NCBI GenBank assembly: GCA_035646975.1
Contig: DASROJ010000043.1
Location: 1-7,414, forward strand
Direction of reading: 5' to 3'
DNA length: 7,414 bases
Source: DASROJ01 sp035646975
GTDB lineage: Bacteria; Acidobacteriota; Polarisedimenticolia; JACPZX01; DASXTC01
Under the pieces are notes generated by a model. The model ran no database searches. It saw only the letters and a program-made list of their open reading frames with translations, and was not told the origin of the DNA. The first letter of the stretch is position 1. Each line of letters opens with the position of its first letter. This document shows positions 5,629-7,414 of this stretch, piece after piece. Both the position numbers and the translations under genes were made by a program.

Positions 5629-6840
5629 ATGAAGCCACTCATCCATGAAGCAACGAAGCCGGGTGCCCTGGAGGATCTCAGGGTCCTGGTGACGCGAGCG
5701 GTGGATGAGCTGCGCTCGCCCCTGATCGCGCTGAGCCGCGATCTCTACGATCATCCCGAGCTGAGCCTGCAGGAAGTCAGGTCCTCCGGGCTGCTCCAGG
5801 AGCGTCTGCGGGCTGAAGGGTTCGAAGTGACAGCCGGCGTCGCCGGCCTGCCCACCGGATTCGTCGCGGTGAAGCGCGGCGCCACTCCCGGTCCTCGCGT
5901 TGCCTTTCTCGCAGAGTTCGACGCGTTGCCGGGGATAGGTCACGCCTGCGGTCACAATATCATCGCCTCCGCCGGTCTCGGCGCGGGTCTGGCCCTGGGG
6001 CGCGCCTCCGATCGGCTGGCGGGCGAAGTCATCGTGATCGGCACGCCGGCCGAGGAGACCGTCGGCGGAAAGTGCATCATGGTCCGCGAAGGGGTGTTCA
6101 AGGGGATCGACGCCGCGCTCATGGTGCATCCGGGCTCCGAGTGGCGCGTGGAGGCCGATTCCCTGGCCTGCATCTCGCTCGAAGTCGTCTTCACCGGGAA
6201 AGAGGCGCACGCGGTGGCCTGGCCCGAGCGGGGCATCAACGCGCTGGACGCTCTCATCCAGCTTTTCGTCGCCGTTGACATGTTGAAGAAGAGACTCGGC
6301 CGCGATGTCAGGATCCCCGGCGTCATCGTCGAAGGGGGAGTCCGCGCCAACATCGTGCCGGCGCGCGCGGTGGGGCATTTCAGTCTTCGGGCGCCCGACA
6401 GCAGGACCCGCGACCAGGTTCGCGCGGAGTTCGAGCGCACCGTGGACGGGATAGCGCGGGGCACCGGATGCGGCTCGGCCATCCGCGCCACCGATGAGCC
6501 TTACGACGATCTGCTGACGAACAAGACCCTGGCCGCCGTCTTCCGGCGTCATCTCAACGACGCCGGCATTACCACGATCGAGGGACCGCGGGCCAACAAG
6601 GGATCTCTCGACATGGGCAACGTCAGCCGGGTCGTTCCCTCGGTGCATGCCTTTGCCGCGATCTGCGGCAGCGATGTTCCATCGCACTCCGCCGCGTTCG
6701 CGCTGGCCACCATCTCGCCCCGGGGGGAGGAGGCGCTGGTGACTTCTGCCAGGGCCATGGCGCTGACGGGTCTGGATCTGATGACGCTGCCCGGCCTGCT
6801 TGGCGACGCGAAGGCGGAGTTCGACCTGGCCTCATCCTGA
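5629..6840 (+). CDS. M20 family amidohydrolase, AbgB/PM20D2-like
   Basis: This is a cytoplasmic metal-dependent hydrolase of 403 residues with no signal peptide. Candidate metal-site residues are D98 in AEFDALPGIGHACGHN, C107/H109, E142-E143 in GTPAEE, H167 in MVHPG and H353 near the C-terminus. A lid or dimerisation domain lies about 175-290. GHACGHNIIASA and GSLDMGNVSRVVPSVHAF (325-342) resemble the AbgB (p-aminobenzoyl-glutamate hydrolase) and PM20D2 (beta-alanyl dipeptide hydrolase) branch more than aminoacylases. The actual substrate cannot be read from sequence. The start is uncertain: this ATG gives MKPLIHEATK, while a GTG at 5605 would add 8 residues; neither has a clear Shine-Dalgarno site. 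The gene begins 77 bases after rnpB and ends 25 bases before an LD-carboxypeptidase gene, with which it is probably co-transcribed. Confidence 0.9.
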   Translation: MKPLIHEATKPGALEDLRVLVTRAVDELRSPLIALSRDLYDHPELSLQEVRSSGLLQERLRAEGFEVTAGVAGLPTGFVAVKRGATPGPRVAFLAEFDALPGIGHACGHNIIASAGLGAGLALGRASDRLAGEVIVIGTPAEETVGGKCIMVREGVFKGIDAALMVHPGSEWRVEADSLACISLEVVFTGKEAHAVAWPERGINALDALIQLFVAVDMLKKRLGRDVRIPGVIVEGGVRANIVPARAVGHFSLRAPDSRTRDQVRAEFERTVDGIARGTGCGSAIRATDEPYDDLLTNKTLAAVFRRHLNDAGITTIEGPRANKGSLDMGNVSRVVPSVHAFAAICGSDVPSHSAAFALATISPRGEEALVTSARAMALTGLDLMTLPGLLGDAKAEFDLASS

Positions 6841-6865
6841 TCGACCTCATGGCAACGGGGAGCAG

Positions 6866-7414
6866 ATGCGTTATCCATCCAACATGGTGATCCCGCGGTT
6901 CCTGCAGCCCGGTGGCCGTGTCACCGTGCTCGCCCCGAGCGGCAGGGTGGATTCGCGGCGTCTCGCCGAGGGGGTCCGGTACCTGCGCGGACGCGGCCAC
7001 GAGACGACCCTGGCGCCAAACGTATTGCGCCGGCATGGGTACCTGGCGGGCGACGACGAAACGAGGGCCGCCGATTTCAACGAAGCGGTGACCTCGGGGG
7101 ACTCCGACGCGATCTTCCTCGCCCGCGGCGGGTATGGGTTGACGCGAATCCTCGACCGGATCGATCTCGAGGCTCTGCGTCATCGCCCGCGACTCCTGCT
7201 CGGATACAGTGACGCCACGGCGTTGTTCATGGCGCTGCAACGCAAGGGTCCTTACCTGACGCACTACGGCCCGACGGTGAGCGAGATGGGGGACCCGGAC
7301 GCCTTCGACGAGAAGAGTCTCTGGGGCGCGTTGTACGGCGAGCCGTCCGCGTTTCGGATCCCTTTCAGGGCGGCCGATGTGCTCCGGCCCGGCAGAGGCG
7401 CGGCGCGCGTGATC
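6866..7414 (+). CDS. LD-carboxypeptidase, peptidase family S66, LdcA-like (3' truncated)
   Basis: The first 183 residues are visible and the frame is open to the window end. S66 enzymes remove the terminal D-Ala from L,D-linked murein tetrapeptides during peptidoglycan recycling. Visible motifs are the N-terminal strand GGRVTVLAPSG (16-26), the repeat DDETRAADFNEA (63-74), ARGGYGLTRILDRID (86-100) and the nucleophile elbow LLGYSDATAL with S115 (111-120). THYGP (132-136) matches the following conserved loop. The catalytic Glu and His would lie in the missing C-terminal half. RGGYG favours LdcA over the microcin-immunity MccF branch, which tends to have IGGxxSN there. The ATG at 6866 has GGGGAG (6857-6862) only 3 bases upstream, a tight spacing; an in-frame ATG at 6884 is an alternative. 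There is no signal peptide, so it is cytoplasmic. Confidence 0.92.
   Translation, partial: MRYPSNMVIPRFLQPGGRVTVLAPSGRVDSRRLAEGVRYLRGRGHETTLAPNVLRRHGYLAGDDETRAADFNEAVTSGDSDAIFLARGGYGLTRILDRIDLEALRHRPRLLLGYSDATALFMALQRKGPYLTHYGPTVSEMGDPDAFDEKSLWGALYGEPSAFRIPFRAADVLRPGRGAARVI

Noticed and set aside
5038..6687. A 549-codon minus-strand open frame
   Set aside because: It crosses the RNase P RNA gene and the M20 gene antisense, with no recognisable domain. It is a product of low stop-codon density in GC-rich DNA.
6849..6890. ATG at 6849 as start of the LD-carboxypeptidase
   Set aside because: It is in a different frame and reaches a stop after 13 codons.

Overview
This is a GC-rich bacterial chromosomal window with tightly packed housekeeping genes. 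I see no mobile element, CRISPR array or phage gene. The membrane-anchored PIN-TRAM protein, the dnaB-alr pair, type A RNase P RNA and a monofunctional proline dehydrogenase fit a high-GC, Gram-negative-type lineage such as Acidobacteriota or a related uncultured phylum. That placement is a guess from gene style, not a measurement.

Layout. 1-240 (+) is the C-terminal end of a membrane protein. It converges on a minus-strand block that reads from right to left: dnaB (replicative helicase, 4035 to 2695), then alr (alanine racemase, 2710 to 1526, overlapping dnaB by 16 bases), then a 132-base gap with its own promoter-like site, then a YacL-like PIN-TRAM protein (1393 to 263). A 97-base divergent region (4036-4132) separates dnaB from a plus-strand proline dehydrogenase (4133-5119). 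Next come the RNase P RNA gene rnpB (5167-5551) with a near-consensus promoter, an AbgB/PM20D2-like M20 amidohydrolase (5629-6840), and the first 183 codons of an S66 LD-carboxypeptidase of LdcA type (6866 to the window end).

Functional links. Alr supplies D-alanine for peptidoglycan and the LD-carboxypeptidase trims peptidoglycan tetrapeptides. The M20 enzyme probably cleaves a small dipeptide or amide and sits 25 bases before the carboxypeptidase, so those two are likely co-transcribed. dnaB and alr are probably translationally coupled. Proline dehydrogenase and RNase P RNA look like independent units.

I found no convincing new multi-gene system. The points most worth a second look are local: alanine racemase has Thr where the family has a conserved active-site His; proline dehydrogenase has Ile where a Lys is usual; a 12-base perfect palindrome covers the ribosome binding site of proline dehydrogenase; and rnpB lacks a recognisable terminator before the amidohydrolase gene.
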